DNA of 64,000 nt from Rikenellaceae bacterium. GTDB taxonomy: Bacteria > Bacteroidota > Bacteroidia > Bacteroidales > Rikenellaceae. Position numbers and translations under genes: made by a program. Location of the stretch: positions 17,253-81,252 of the forward strand of contig JAJQEF010000041.1 of NCBI GenBank assembly GCA_021201795.1, given 5' to 3'. The notes under the pieces are model-generated. The model saw only the letters and a program-made list of their open reading frames with translations. It was not told the origin of the DNA and did no database searches. Below, piece after piece: positions 1 to 9,114 of this stretch; the first letter of the stretch is position 1; the number at the start of each line of letters is the position of its first letter.

Positions 1-915
1 TTAACTGCAGGAACTAATAATAAAAGGCAAAACAAAATAATGGTTTTTTGCCGTTCACTACGGATTATATCGGTTTCCTCATCAATATTTTTAGACGAAA
101 TATCAATTACATAATTATTTCGTGAAAATGGCCCTTGCAAGTAAATTTTGCTTGACTCATTAACAATATCATGCTTTCTTTCAACTTCACGTATTTCACT
201 GATTATTGCCGGAAAATCTTTTTTATTATATGCCTGCAACATAATAATTCCTCCTTTCCGCTGAAAATCACTTGATGAAGTTACAGGGACCCAAATATCT
301 CCCGCCGCTTCAGTGAATATTGGAGAAACATCCCGGACGATACCAATTATACGAAAAGGAATAAATGTTATTTCTATAATCTTTCCTATTGGATTTTCGC
401 CTGAGAAAATTTTTTCAGCCATACTCTCGGAAACAACGGCAACCTGGACGCCCGACTCATACTCCTCTTTATCGAATGGCCTCCCTTCCACAAAAGAAAA
501 AGACATAATTTTCCAATAAGAATCATCCGTAGTACGAACCGCTGCATCAATAGTTTTTTTTAGTACCTTGACGATTGACTAGCATGGAAGTGGACTAAGG
601 ATTATTTTCATTTACGAATGAAATATATTCCGGAGTACGGAGAGTAAAGAGATATTCCTTTGCAAGTTCATAGTTTATATTTCCTCCTCTGAGTCTTCCT
701 CCGGTAGAGGATTCACTGAATAAATATTGTGATTTAAGATACATCGTTCTATTACGATTAATCTCAGGTGCAATGCTGATATTTTTAACTTCGTCCGTAA
801 CAATAATTGTCATTATAATGCCAATTGCCAATGCGGTACCCATTATTGCAATGATGCTGATAAACTTATTTTGTTTCAGCATTTGCCATGCTTGTTTAAT
901 ATAAACCTTATGCAT
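1..915 (-). pseudogene. MacB/FtsX-type ABC permease, broken and cut by window edge
   Basis: The N-terminal 106 codons read intact: a cytoplasmic start, one membrane helix at about residues 17-41, then the start of a MacB-like periplasmic domain. An in-frame TAG at 595-597 follows residues NENNP. Reading past it gives STSMLVNRQGTKK, then the frame is lost at a run of eight A (coding strand, 554-561). The next frame continues with DDSYWKIMSFSFVEGRPF and is open to the window edge, ending in a second hydrophobic segment. These pieces together match the usual order of MacB-type permeases of Bacteroidota. I infer one nonsense mutation and one single-base frameshift. It is the last visible gene of an adaptor-ATPase-permease operon; the rest lies outside the window. 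Confidence 0.82.
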
Positions 916-926
916 AAATCAGTGGA

Positions 927-1595
927 TTATTCTATTCTTCTTCCATCTAAAAAACGCACTGTGCGGGAAGTTTCCTTCGCTAATTCATCGTCATGCGTAA
1001 CCATAATAATAGTAGAACCCTCTTTATTAAGACTATGGAGGATCCCCATAATTTCAGCACCCATTTGACTATCTAAATTTCCTGTCGGTTCATCCGCAAG
1101 AAAAATTTTCGGAGCTCCAACGATAGCCCTGGCGATCGCAACACGTTGACACTGTCCTCCGGAAATTTGTGTTGGATAATGCTTTAACCTATGCGACAAC
1201 CCTACTTTATCAAGCACTTCTAAGGCCATTTCACGACGCTGTTTACTGCTGACCTTTCGATATGAAAGAGGTAATTCTACATTATCAAGAACATTTAGCG
1301 AATTAATCAAATGGAAACTTTGGAAAATAAATCCAAGTGTTTTATTTCTGAACTCTGCGAGCTGTGCCTCTTTCATCTGATTCGTTTCAATACCGTCAAT
1401 TATTATTTCACCCTCATTAGCCACATCAAAAAGTCCTAAGACATTCAGCATTGTACTTTTACCACATCCGGACGGTCCCATGATGGATAAAAACTCCCCT
1501 TTTTCAACATCTAGGTTTACATTTTCTAATGCTACGGTTTCGACATCCCATGTACGATATATTTTAGTAACACCTTTGATTTCTATTAATGACAT
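927..1595 (-). CDS. ABC transporter ATP-binding protein, MacB/LolD type
   Basis: Cytoplasmic ATPase expected to drive a MacB-type efflux or lipoprotein-release permease. The 222-residue length is typical of LolD/MacB ATPase domains. Walker A GPSGCGKST lies at about residues 40-48, the signature SGGQCQRVAIARA near 144 and Walker B IFLADEPT near 164, followed by a H-loop histidine (VTHDDE). It sits 10 bp after the adaptor gene and 11 bp before the permease gene, so one operon is clear. The frame is fully intact although both neighbours are broken, so it is probably an orphan ATPase without a working partner at this locus. Confidence 0.9.
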   Translation of the reverse strand: MSLIEIKGVTKIYRTWDVETVALENVNLDVEKGEFLSIMGPSGCGKSTMLNVLGLFDVANEGEIIIDGIETNQMKEAQLAEFRNKTLGFIFQSFHLINSLNVLDNVELPLSYRKVSSKQRREMALEVLDKVGLSHRLKHYPTQISGGQCQRVAIARAIVGAPKIFLADEPTGNLDSQMGAEIMGILHSLNKEGSTIIMVTHDDELAKETSRTVRFLDGRRIE

Positions 1596-1605
1596 TGGAA
1601 ATTAG

Positions 1606-2852
1606 TTATTTGATTAATACTTCGTTTTTATTTCTATATCGTTCCATATCTGATAATATAACACGCTCCCCAGGCTTCAGTCCGTGTATAACCTCTACAT
1701 ATTCAAAACTTGCCTTACCTAATGTAACTCTGCGTTTAACCGCTTTTCGTCCCTCGATCACCCATAAAAAAGCGTCGCCTTCCATTAAGTTTATAAAACG
1801 TGAATTAGGGATTCGCACAACATCGTCCACTATACCATAGAAAATATTGACATCGGCACTCAACCCTCCCCGTAAACCGGGATGAGAGGAATCTTCAGGG
1901 ATAACGGTAAAATTTATAAGCCCATTGGTTACTGAAGGAGTAACGGAGACAATGGTCCCATTCTGTCGGATATTACCAATGGATATTAACGCTTTGGCAC
2001 CAGGAGAAATTTTTTCCCTGTGTCCATCGGCAATTTCACATTCGACTTTAAAACTCGAAAGGTCGGAAATAATTGCTAACTGCGTTCCATCCGAAATCTG
2101 AGTTCCTATTTGGTCAAGAATAAATGTAAGAATTGCAGTTTTAGGCGAAAGAACGCGGGCATTCTTTAATAATCGCGCTCTTTCTGAAAGGGTTCTTTCA
2201 AAAATATTCAGTCCGAGCCTTTTTATCTGTAATTCCGCCTCAGCGTGTTTTCTTTCATTCTCTATTTTTTGAACCAACTGTTGGTAATATAATTGCGCTT
2301 CTTCATAATTTAACTCTGCCCTGCGTACTTTATCTTCTGTACCGGCACCTATAGATAACAGATATTTTTCCGACTCCAGATCGGCCTGAAGTTGTTTTAC
2401 CTGCATTTCCTTTAATTTAAGTTGCATATTTAATTCCGAAAGAGAATTTTCCAGATTTACCCGAACCTGTATTTCCTGGCTTTTAAGAACCTCATATTCA
2501 TCAAGTTTTTGGTTATATTCTGTTTCTACAGAAGTGAGATCTAGTTTAAGAAGCGGTTCGCCAGCAAAAATACTGTCCCCAGGTTTTTTGTATACCTCCA
2601 GTATCCTGCTGCTTACCGGAGAAACTACTATTTCTTCATTCAAGGGTGTAAGTTTACCGGAAGCAGACACCGTAAATTCAATAGTACCATTGTCTGCATT
2701 CCCGATTAACAATGACCTCTAACTCAGGCTCTCTTTCAAAAAAAGGCTGATAACCCATATTATAATCACCACACCAGCAAGAACACCCAGGATTTTAATC
2801 AGCGACTTCCTCCTTTTTTTCGTTTTTCTTCGTTCGAAACTACTCTATCCAT
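1606..2852 (-). pseudogene. HlyD/MacA-type periplasmic adaptor, N-terminus broken
   Basis: Residues from SASGKLTPL to the end form a clear membrane-fusion protein: lipoyl-like halves (VVSPVSSRILEVYKKPGDS), a long coiled coil of about 110 residues, and a beta-barrel domain ending KPGERVILSDMERYRNKNEV. The natural start is the ATG at 2850-2852 (MDRVVSNEEKRKK), as in relatives that open with a short charged stretch and one membrane helix. A run of seven A (2814-2820) puts this start out of frame with the helix (SLIKILGVLAGVVIIIW); one more A would restore it as KRKKRRKSL. A TAG at 2719-2721 then interrupts the frame just after the helix. Two lesions therefore separate the membrane anchor from the body. 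Translation from a downstream TTG (2712) would give an unanchored protein. Confidence 0.82.
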
Positions 2853-3023
2853 CTTAAACAAATATATTTTTCAGTATTTCTACCATATTGTATCTAAATT
2901 TTATAAAACCAATAAATAAGCTGCTGATCTATTTAATTATTTTATTAAATTACACTTAAGTTAAAAATGTAATATAGGAATTATTGGTTAAAAATAGCAT
3001 TATTCATAAGGAAAAACCGGTTT

Positions 3024-3797
3024 TTATAATGACAAATCATGTTGAAGCTTACGGGCATTTAAACTCATCTTATGGCTTCCCGGAGAATGTCCAAAAACCC
3101 GATGAAAGCATTCAGTCATTCTTTTGATATTAGAGAACCCTGATAATTTAGCGACTTCATTCATATTAAGCCCATCATTAGTCATCAATTTTTCTGCATG
3201 CTTAACCTTTAAAATCAATAAAATTTTTTTAGGAGGTAAAAGTTGAAAACGCTGAAATTCCCGGGTTAACACAGAATCCGACACATCAAGCATTTCAGAA
3301 AGCGTTGAAACTTTCATTATACTAACGTACATATTCTCAATTAAATGCAGACATTTTTTGAGTAGTTCTGAATAAGAATCATGGTCTTTTTGAATTGCTA
3401 TTTCCGCAAGAGTGAGAGAATTATTATTTTGAGAAATAAGATAGGTAACTTCTTTACAGACCATATCGATATCCTGAATGCTGATAACTTTTTCAATTCC
3501 CCATTCTCCCAATAACCGGGCAGTTTCAAGATTTTTTTCTTCCAATATAACTATGGTGGGCACAGTCATAAAGCTATTTTTTAAAATCTTAATTGGAGAT
3601 ATAAGTTCCTCTGATTGTGTAGAATAGTAGATTACTATGGAATCAACAACCTCAGCCCTTAATAGATTGGATAAAGATTGGAAATTTTTTTTCTCAATTA
3701 AATTAAAGGAATATTTCAAGCGTTCCGCCAATGTATTGCTTTCCGGAGAATATAAAGCAACATTCCACTGGCTGTCAGTAGTAGTTTGGGGCTTCAT
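3024..3797 (-). CDS. AraC-family regulator with a pseudo-receiver-like N-terminus
   Basis: The last 100 or so residues form an AraC/XylS double helix-turn-helix: VSTLSEMLDVSDSVLTREF is the first and NEVAKLSGFSNIKRMTECF the second, followed by the family end motif FGHSPGSHK. The first 120 residues alternate short beta and alpha segments (IVIYYS, TVPTIVILEE, VISIQDID), which resembles a response-regulator receiver fold, but no phosphorylatable Asp is visible at the end of the presumed third strand. No sugar-binding cupin is seen. It lies upstream of the decayed MacAB-like operon on the same strand, separated by about 170 bp, so it may have regulated that operon; this is inference from position. 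Confidence 0.8.
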   Translation of the reverse strand: MKPQTTTDSQWNVALYSPESNTLAERLKYSFNLIEKKNFQSLSNLLRAEVVDSIVIYYSTQSEELISPIKILKNSFMTVPTIVILEEKNLETARLLGEWGIEKVISIQDIDMVCKEVTYLISQNNNSLTLAEIAIQKDHDSYSELLKKCLHLIENMYVSIMKVSTLSEMLDVSDSVLTREFQRFQLLPPKKILLILKVKHAEKLMTNDGLNMNEVAKLSGFSNIKRMTECFHRVFGHSPGSHKMSLNARKLQHDLSL

Positions 3798-4392
3798 AAA
3801 AGGGGTTCATAGTTTTTTTGTAGGGTAAATATAGGTATTTTTTTAGTTATTCCATAAATATTTAATATAATTTTTAGTTAATATTACAATATTTTAATTA
3901 TTAAAACATTAACAATGTAATTATTGATATCTTATAATCAACATTTTCACCATCTTATTACTGATGAGGGCAAAATTATTACAATACATATTTTAAAAAT
4001 AATATCCTCTCCAAACAAAGAAACGGTTTCCTTCATCTTTCTTACAGCAAAGGAATACATCCTCTTAACCAATATCCGTACATGTAGCCGCATTGAAGAG
4101 GAAATTTCCATGGTACAATATCATTCCGATTGATTATCGGTTACTTCAAGAGGCCTCATATATATAGATCCGGGCTTCCGTAGATTAGCCATTAACCGTT
4201 GAGTCAATTTAATTCTTATTTCTTGTGACAACCATTATCAGTAATAACTAATATAACTATATCGCTGTCATTAAGCATATCTTCCTACCAAGAACCCTAT
4301 GATGTGTCAATAACTCTTCAATTACCGCCTGCACACGGGCAGCCTGATATGATCTGATATTGTCATTCATATTATAACAAATAAAAAAGAGC
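3798..4392. other. AT-rich gene-poor gap with unexplained short frames
   Basis: No recognisable gene is present. On the minus strand two short open frames stand out: one from an ATG near 4370 running about 37 codons to a TAG, and one of about 54 codons from an ATG near 4112 (MEISSSMRLHVRILVKRMYS onward). Neither resembles a family I know. A 69-codon frame on the plus strand (3924-4133) overlaps the latter and looks incidental. The stretch may be the residue of a lost gene. Confidence 0.3.
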
Positions 4393-5319
4393 CTATAAAG
4401 ATGATGTTTCAAAAGAGTTCTTCAACGGTTCCGGATGTATCATAATATGGGTATCGGCACCGAACTCCTCCTTTAATCGTTTTTCTATTTCGGTTATTAT
4501 TCGATGAGCTTGTTCAATTGTAATCATCCCATTCATTCTTATATGAAACTCAATTGCATCTATAGTCCCGATTTTGCGGGTATGGAGATTATGAAGATTG
4601 CTTACTCCGTCGAAACTATCCACTATCTGAACTATCCTATTTTCAATCTCTTCCGGGATTGTTTTTTCAGTCAATTCATCAAATGGTGATTTCATCAACT
4701 GGAAAGCTGATTTAACGATAAAAACACTCACTACAAAAGCGGCAAGAGGATCAAGGATTATCCATTTCTCTCCGAGAAATATGGCGCCACCTATACCGAT
4801 TGCAGTTCCGATAGAAGAATATGCATCGCTGCGATGATGCCATCCGTTTGCAATCACAGCATCGGAATTCAGTTTCTTCCCTTTTCTAACAGTATAACGG
4901 TATAGAATCTCTTTGGCTATAATGGAAATAATTGCCGCCCAGAATGCTATCATACCTGGGCTCTCAAGTTGTGCACCTTTCACTACGACTATGATTTTAA
5001 CAACAGCATTATATCCGATCAATATCCCGACACCAAGAAGAATAATGCCGATAAAAAAAGTGGCGAATGTCTCGAATTTACCATGTCCATATCTGTGATT
5101 TTCGTCTTCCGGTTTGCCTGATATTCTGACTAAGACTATAACGATGGCATCCGTAACAAAGTCAGATAATGAGTGAACCGCATCCGCAATCATTGCTGCA
5201 CTTCGGCCAAAAATTCCGGCGGTAAATTTGGCTAAAAGAAGAACGAAATTTACAACACTTCCTATGAGAGTAACTTTATATATTTCTTCTTCGCGTCGTT
5301 TTCTCGGTAATGATTCCAT
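4393..5319 (-). CDS. Cation diffusion facilitator (CDF) exporter, probably zinc
   Basis: Inner-membrane antiporter of divalent metal ions, 308 residues. Six predicted membrane helices occupy roughly residues 15-215, then a cytoplasmic ferredoxin-like domain (about 220-300) with the usual conserved histidines (NLHNLHTRKIG, IEFHIRMNG, TDTHIMIHPEP). The transport site reads HSLSD in helix 2 and HHRSD in helix 5. That is an HD-HD pair, which in characterised CDFs goes with zinc selectivity, whereas the iron/zinc FieF type has DD-HD. The gene stands alone, with no metal regulator next to it. Confidence 0.92.
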   Translation of the reverse strand: MESLPRKRREEEIYKVTLIGSVVNFVLLLAKFTAGIFGRSAAMIADAVHSLSDFVTDAIVIVLVRISGKPEDENHRYGHGKFETFATFFIGIILLGVGILIGYNAVVKIIVVVKGAQLESPGMIAFWAAIISIIAKEILYRYTVRKGKKLNSDAVIANGWHHRSDAYSSIGTAIGIGGAIFLGEKWIILDPLAAFVVSVFIVKSAFQLMKSPFDELTEKTIPEEIENRIVQIVDSFDGVSNLHNLHTRKIGTIDAIEFHIRMNGMITIEQAHRIITEIEKRLKEEFGADTHIMIHPEPLKNSFETSSL

Positions 5320-5448
5320 GATTTTTAAAATTATATCTTAAATTAAAGTTTTTGAAGGTAGTAAATTGGGCATTACAGATCTCTCCTCAGTTTTTATTGC
5401 CCTGATACTCCCCTATTACAATTTCCATCAAAATATTATTTAATAAAG

Positions 5449-5481
5449 AAAAGAGCCAGACGGTTCACGTCTGGCTCTTTT
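5449..5481. terminator. Strong intrinsic hairpin terminator
   Basis: A perfect 14-bp stem, AAAAGAGCCAGACG paired with CGTCTGGCTCTTTT, encloses the loop GTTCA. Because the stem ends in A and T runs it can act in both directions. It lies in the 336-bp gap between the CDF start and the GNAT stop, so it most likely ends the minus-strand GNAT transcript before the CDF promoter. Nothing else is recognised in the gap. Confidence 0.8.
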
Positions 5482-5655
5482 GTAGTTTTCCTTTTATCCG
5501 TCAATGTCGGATCCGGCAGTTTATTTTTGTACAATGAACTTCTCATTTTTGGCTTATTCATTTACAAAAATAGGATTTTTTATAAAAAAACAATATAGAT
5601 CATCTAAAAGCTAAGCTCACTAATTTATCTATGCCATAATAAGGCGTCGTAATTA

Positions 5656-6423
5656 TTATTTTCTTAGTATTCTCTTTAGATAACTGACATCCAGCAAGTT
5701 AACTGTTTCGAATTTTCCTTTATAAAATACAGCCCAATTATTAAAAACATAAGGGAGTTCCTTTGCTTTTTGCAGAGTATCTACCAGAATTAAAGTCACA
5801 GGAACGCCGTTAGTTTCGCAATACTGTTTTACCATATCGATGGTTTGTCGGATATATGGACACTGCATGCCGTAATAAATAGTTAGACATTTGCTTTGAA
5901 TTTCTTGCATTTTAACATTTTGTGCGAACTTCGGCGTAGTTCCGTCGAAGGATAGTGCAAGCAATTCATATCCGTTATCGGTATTATCGACTACCTCGAA
6001 ACCAAACTTCTTTGCAAATGATTGGCTTGAAAGCCAAGCCTTCTGTTTTTTCGCTCCGAGCATACAAACTCCGGATTTACCTTTTTCTTTGGCATCAGTT
6101 ATACAGTATTCCATAAGCGATTTACCATACCCTTCCCCTTTATGATTACTCCCGGAGACCCACAAGCAATAAATATAATAATAGTTGTTACCAATTATGG
6201 GAACCCAGGCTGTTTCAAGGGGTGAATATTCGATAAAAACCGCAGCATTTTCATTTAACTTACGGAAGACATGTCCCTCTTTCAGCCTACCCGACAGCCA
6301 TTGCCGTTTTGCTTCAACACCCGGATGAGGCTTTTTACTGCGGATTATACAGCATAAATGTTGTTCGGCAAGATTTTCCAGTGTTAAATTAATAAAATCA
6401 GGATTTATAGAATTTTTATTCAT
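5656..6423 (-). CDS. GNAT N-acetyltransferase fused to a YoaP-type thioredoxin-like domain
   Basis: Residues 1-165 form a GCN5-related acetyltransferase fold; the acetyl-CoA loop is visible as HKGEGYGKSLM, preceded by the strand IYCLWVSG. Residues 185-255 form a small thioredoxin-like domain (LTIYYGMQCPYIRQTIDMV) with one cysteine in the position of the redox motif, as in YoaP-like C-terminal domains. The substrate is unknown. The ATG just downstream of a TATATTTG promoter element is the natural start. It is an isolated gene between a terminator and a phage remnant. Confidence 0.8.
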   Translation of the reverse strand: MNKNSINPDFINLTLENLAEQHLCCIIRSKKPHPGVEAKRQWLSGRLKEGHVFRKLNENAAVFIEYSPLETAWVPIIGNNYYYIYCLWVSGSNHKGEGYGKSLMEYCITDAKEKGKSGVCMLGAKKQKAWLSSQSFAKKFGFEVVDNTDNGYELLALSFDGTTPKFAQNVKMQEIQSKCLTIYYGMQCPYIRQTIDMVKQYCETNGVPVTLILVDTLQKAKELPYVFNNWAVFYKGKFETVNLLDVSYLKRILRK

Positions 6424-6441
6424 ATTACATGGTTTTCAATG

Positions 6442-6449
6442 CAAATATA
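6442..6449 (-). promoter_or_regulatory. Putative -7 element for the GNAT gene
   Basis: On the minus strand the octamer TATATTTG matches the Bacteroidota consensus TAnnTTTG. It lies about 18 bp upstream of the GNAT start codon. No good -33 TTTG is found at the usual 17-23 bp spacing, so the call rests on one element. Confidence 0.4.
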
Positions 6450-6511
6450 ATATATATAAGTGTGGGAATCGGTAGCAATCCATTATTGTCCTGCGGCGGA
6501 AACTGCTTTAG

Positions 6512-6785
6512 CCACTTTGTCTCTATTTGTCAGGGACAAAGCAGTTCGAAGCTCTGGTATTGACCGGGGAGATGGAGTATTTCGGGAATCCGACGCTGCG
6601 GTGGATGCTTGCCTAGACCGCTGTCAAGGTCGAATCGGAGGCAATATCAACCGGAAAAATAAGAGTCATCGCAGAAAATCGACGGCATCGTGGCGGCAAT
6701 ATCATGGTCCTCGGCGAATTAATGACCGATCAGGTAAAGAACGAATCAAACGCATATAAGACTGGGATTACTAATGAAACGTAGA
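6512..6785 (+). pseudogene. Remnant of phage terminase large subunit, C-terminal end
   Basis: Fragments in several frames line up in order with the end of phage large terminases. The first is a segment LVLTGEMEYFGNPTLRWMLA stopped by a TAG at 6614-6616. A short GNI piece follows, as in AGNIK of terminases. Then comes KIDGIVAAI (from 6675) and finally MVLGELMTDQ (from 6704) in yet another frame. In intact terminases these motifs occur in this order within about 70 residues of the C-terminus. At least one nonsense mutation and several indels are needed, so it is dead. No other phage structural gene is present nearby, so this is a relic of a former prophage or of an integration event. Confidence 0.72.
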
Positions 6786-7043
6786 AAGAATAGTCCTAAG
6801 AACGCCTGTGTGTGGTATCCGGGAAGATGGGGCATTGGGCAGATGCTTTATCAATTTGTTGAAGTCCGTATTGTAGATTATAATCCGTACAGTACCCAAT
6901 TCACCGGTAAACAGCCCGAGGGCACACTATGCCATAAGTAGAGAGGTGTTGAGGTAATAAAGGCATACGGAAACAAAGACGTATCTTTCGATAAGCTTTT
7001 TATGTTTAATACGCTAAGCGTTAATACTGTTCACCAAAAATAA
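6774..7043 (+). pseudogene. Unknown 89-codon frame interrupted by TAG
   Basis: An ATG-initiated frame of 55 codons (containing VWYPGRWGIGQMLYQF and VRIVDYNPYSTQF) meets a TAG at 6939-6941 and then continues in the same frame for about 33 codons (VEVIKAYGNKDVSFDKL) to a TAA. The composition of both halves looks like protein. I do not recognise the family. Because it follows a terminase remnant, a phage origin is likely. It could also be a real 55-residue protein. Confidence 0.4.
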
Positions 7044-7045
7044 AA

Positions 7046-7071
7046 AAACGGGTAGAATAAACTGCCCGTTT
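7046..7071 (-). terminator. Intrinsic terminator of the nitroreductase-esterase operon
   Basis: AAACGGGTAG pairs with CTGCCCGTTT (one T-G pair) around the loop AATAAA. On the minus strand the stem is followed by a run of seven T, and the stem lies 20 bp after the nitroreductase stop codon. Confidence 0.82.
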
Positions 7072-7090
7072 GATATTAACCTTAACCGGA

Positions 7091-7690
7091 TCACTCAGGG
7101 AACCCTACCGCATTATTAAGCAGAGGTATCTGGGTATCTTTCAGTTTTAAAATTTCCTTCAATGCGGTCTTATCCATAAACGCACGGGTTATTGTGGCCA
7201 ATCCGTTTCCTGCGCAATGCAGGTTTATGTTCTGGCTGACGATCCCTGCGTCCATCTCCGCCCACGACGAACGGAACGGAGTGAAATCCACTCCGGGATA
7301 GTTCTTTTCGGCAGACAGGAAGTGATCGGAATCAGATACGAGAACCAGCACGACAGGCACGATATTAACGAACTCTTGTCCTCCCGATGTTGCGTGTCTG
7401 TGGTCACCTTCGACAATACATACAAGTTCGTGATTGTCCGGATTGTATTTATAGACCGCTTGTTCCGTTAAGGCGTAAATATCTATATCCCTGCCGTTGA
7501 TTGCCGATGCCGCGGTGCGGTATCCGTCGGGGCGGTTAATCCCGTTGGCCGACCAAAGAAGGTCGGATAGCTGCTGATCTGAGAGTTTGCGCCCGGATAT
7601 TCCGCCGCGGTAAGACTTCCTGTTGGCAAACGCTTCCTGAATAGTTGCCCCGCCGTTTTTATTGGGGACGGGTAATTTGATATTTTCCAT
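7091..7690 (-). CDS. Nitroreductase-family flavoprotein, short SagB-like type
   Basis: FMN-dependent oxidoreductase fold of 199 residues. The FMN-contact motif FANRKSYRGG appears at about residues 22-31 and the long central helix segment SWAEMDAGIVSQNINLHCA at about 144-162, followed by the usual GLATITRAFMDK. These are features of the nitroreductase/SagB-ThcOx group whose members reduce nitro compounds, quinones or azoline rings; the substrate is not predictable. It follows the esterase by 18 bp and they share a terminator, so they are co-transcribed. The GC content is clearly above the chromosomal genes to the right. Confidence 0.8.
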   Translation of the reverse strand: MENIKLPVPNKNGGATIQEAFANRKSYRGGISGRKLSDQQLSDLLWSANGINRPDGYRTAASAINGRDIDIYALTEQAVYKYNPDNHELVCIVEGDHRHATSGGQEFVNIVPVVLVLVSDSDHFLSAEKNYPGVDFTPFRSSWAEMDAGIVSQNINLHCAGNGLATITRAFMDKTALKEILKLKDTQIPLLNNAVGFPE

Positions 7691-7708
7691 AAAACTATAT
7701 TTTAAGGT

Positions 7709-8644
7709 TTACTTTGATTGTCTGAACAGCCAGTCGCGGACGGCACTGAGTTTATAGGCGTAATCGAACGAGTTCATGTGTTCCATGCCACTGCCGTCTT
7801 CCGGTTGAACACTTCCCAACGTAAAGGTAATGAAATTGTGGTCGCATCCTTTCTCCAACATCTGTTCTACTAGGCAGTTCTGTTCTCCTTCCGGAAGTTT
7901 AGCGCTCCATTCCGCTTTGGTTACGCACGCGGCTTCTTTCTCCAATACCTCACCGAGGGCAGCCATTCCTTTGGGCGCCTTCTCGTCCCCGGCAGCGACG
8001 ATATAGAAAAACTTATGGTCAGCGAATCCGCCCATGCCGGTGATATCCCACTGACAGGAGACAAAAACGGACGCGGCGAACAGATCCGGATAGGCGATAT
8101 TAAAATAGAGCGACATCATTCCTCCCATCGACTGGCCTGTGGTATATATCCGGTTGGGGTCGATACTGTAATGTTTCACCACCTGGTCGAGAAGACGGAT
8201 GGTCATATCTACCTCGTATGAGGTGCTGCCATTATCCCCGACCGTGACGGTCGTATATTGCGGGACAACCACGAAACACGGATGCTTTCTCTGGTCCTCT
8301 TCCGTTACCCATACCAAAGCGCCGTAACCTTGAGTAAGGGGTACGGTTACATCTTTGCCGACGGTGCTGGCATCGGCTATGAACATTACAAGTGGATAGT
8401 TCTGGCTTCCGTCGTAATCCCGGGGAATAAAGAGGTTGTATTGCATGGTGTTGCCGTTCTCCTGTTCCGAGTAGGTAAACTGCTCGAATTTCGGGACATT
8501 CTCTTCTATGAGGTTTTGTAAAATCACGTCACCGCTTTTATCCACCATTCCGCCTCCGCGTCCTCCGCGTGGCTGGGCTTCGGCAGAAAGAGCAATAAAA
8601 CAAAGTGCCGTAAAGGTCATTAATGTGAAGATATTACGTTTCAT
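7709..8644 (-). CDS. Secreted alpha/beta-hydrolase (esterase/peptidase-like)
   Basis: I place the start at the internal ATG (MKRNIFTLMTFTALCFIALS), which gives a standard signal peptide with cleavage near AEA-QP; a start 30 bp further upstream would add ten polar residues before it. After a short glycine-rich linker (PRGGRGGGM) comes an alpha/beta-hydrolase fold with nucleophile elbow GQSMGGMMS and a likely catalytic histidine in GCDHNFIT near the C-terminus. It resembles the secreted esterases annotated as PHB depolymerase or phospholipase/carboxylesterase in Bacteroidota. The substrate is unknown. It is first gene of a two-gene operon with the nitroreductase. Confidence 0.82.
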   Translation of the reverse strand: MKRNIFTLMTFTALCFIALSAEAQPRGGRGGGMVDKSGDVILQNLIEENVPKFEQFTYSEQENGNTMQYNLFIPRDYDGSQNYPLVMFIADASTVGKDVTVPLTQGYGALVWVTEEDQRKHPCFVVVPQYTTVTVGDNGSTSYEVDMTIRLLDQVVKHYSIDPNRIYTTGQSMGGMMSLYFNIAYPDLFAASVFVSCQWDITGMGGFADHKFFYIVAAGDEKAPKGMAALGEVLEKEAACVTKAEWSAKLPEGEQNCLVEQMLEKGCDHNFITFTLGSVQPEDGSGMEHMNSFDYAYKLSAVRDWLFRQSK

Positions 8645-9114
8645 ATAGGTCGTTTTATATCGAAAGATAATCAAAAATTGCGCTGGATGGTAAGTTTATT
8701 CCGTTAATATAACCCCTTTGTTGTGTAGGTAATATTTTGACGAATTCCTCTCTATCGGCCAGTCCAACCAATCACCAAAACAGATGGCGCAAGTTAGCCA
8801 TTATGAAACATCGAACTTAAAATCTTCCATATAAGAGTAGGTTTTCAGTCATAACAGTTAAGTACTCAGAGCAGGGAAGATGAAATATGATGGGTATGCC
8901 CAAATGATCAGTAATTGGGAGAGGACGGGTTATTCGATATAGTTAGAATAAATATGCAGAGCCTATCTTGACGGCCAGAAAAACTATCAAATCATAATTT
9001 ACAAAAAAAAAGTTGCATAGTATTTGTATTTTACTTAAATTTGAATATTTATTAACTATACTTAATAGTACTATTAATAAGAATAATTTACTTTATTACA
9101 AGTCTGAAATATAC
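8645..9114. other. Divergent intergenic region between esterase and TetR genes
   Basis: This 470-bp gap is AT-rich compared with both flanking modules. No coding frame, hairpin or repeat was recognised apart from the promoter candidate listed separately at its right end. On the minus strand TATCTTTC lies about 20 bp upstream of the esterase and is one base away from the -7 consensus. A TetR operator would be expected here, but I could not find a convincing palindrome. Confidence 0.5.
9013..9043 (+). promoter_or_regulatory. Putative promoter of the TetR-efflux operon
   Basis: TTG, a 20-bp spacer and then TAAATTTG fits the Bacteroidota sigma-factor pattern (TTTG, 17-23 bp, TAnnTTTG). It lies about 70 bp upstream of the ATG chosen for the TetR gene, which supports that later start. 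Confidence 0.45.

Noticed and set aside
6460..6759. 99-codon plus-strand frame as a gene
   Set aside because: It crosses the terminase relic in a frame that matches it only in a short GNI piece; the product is basic and low in hydrophobic residues, with no family.
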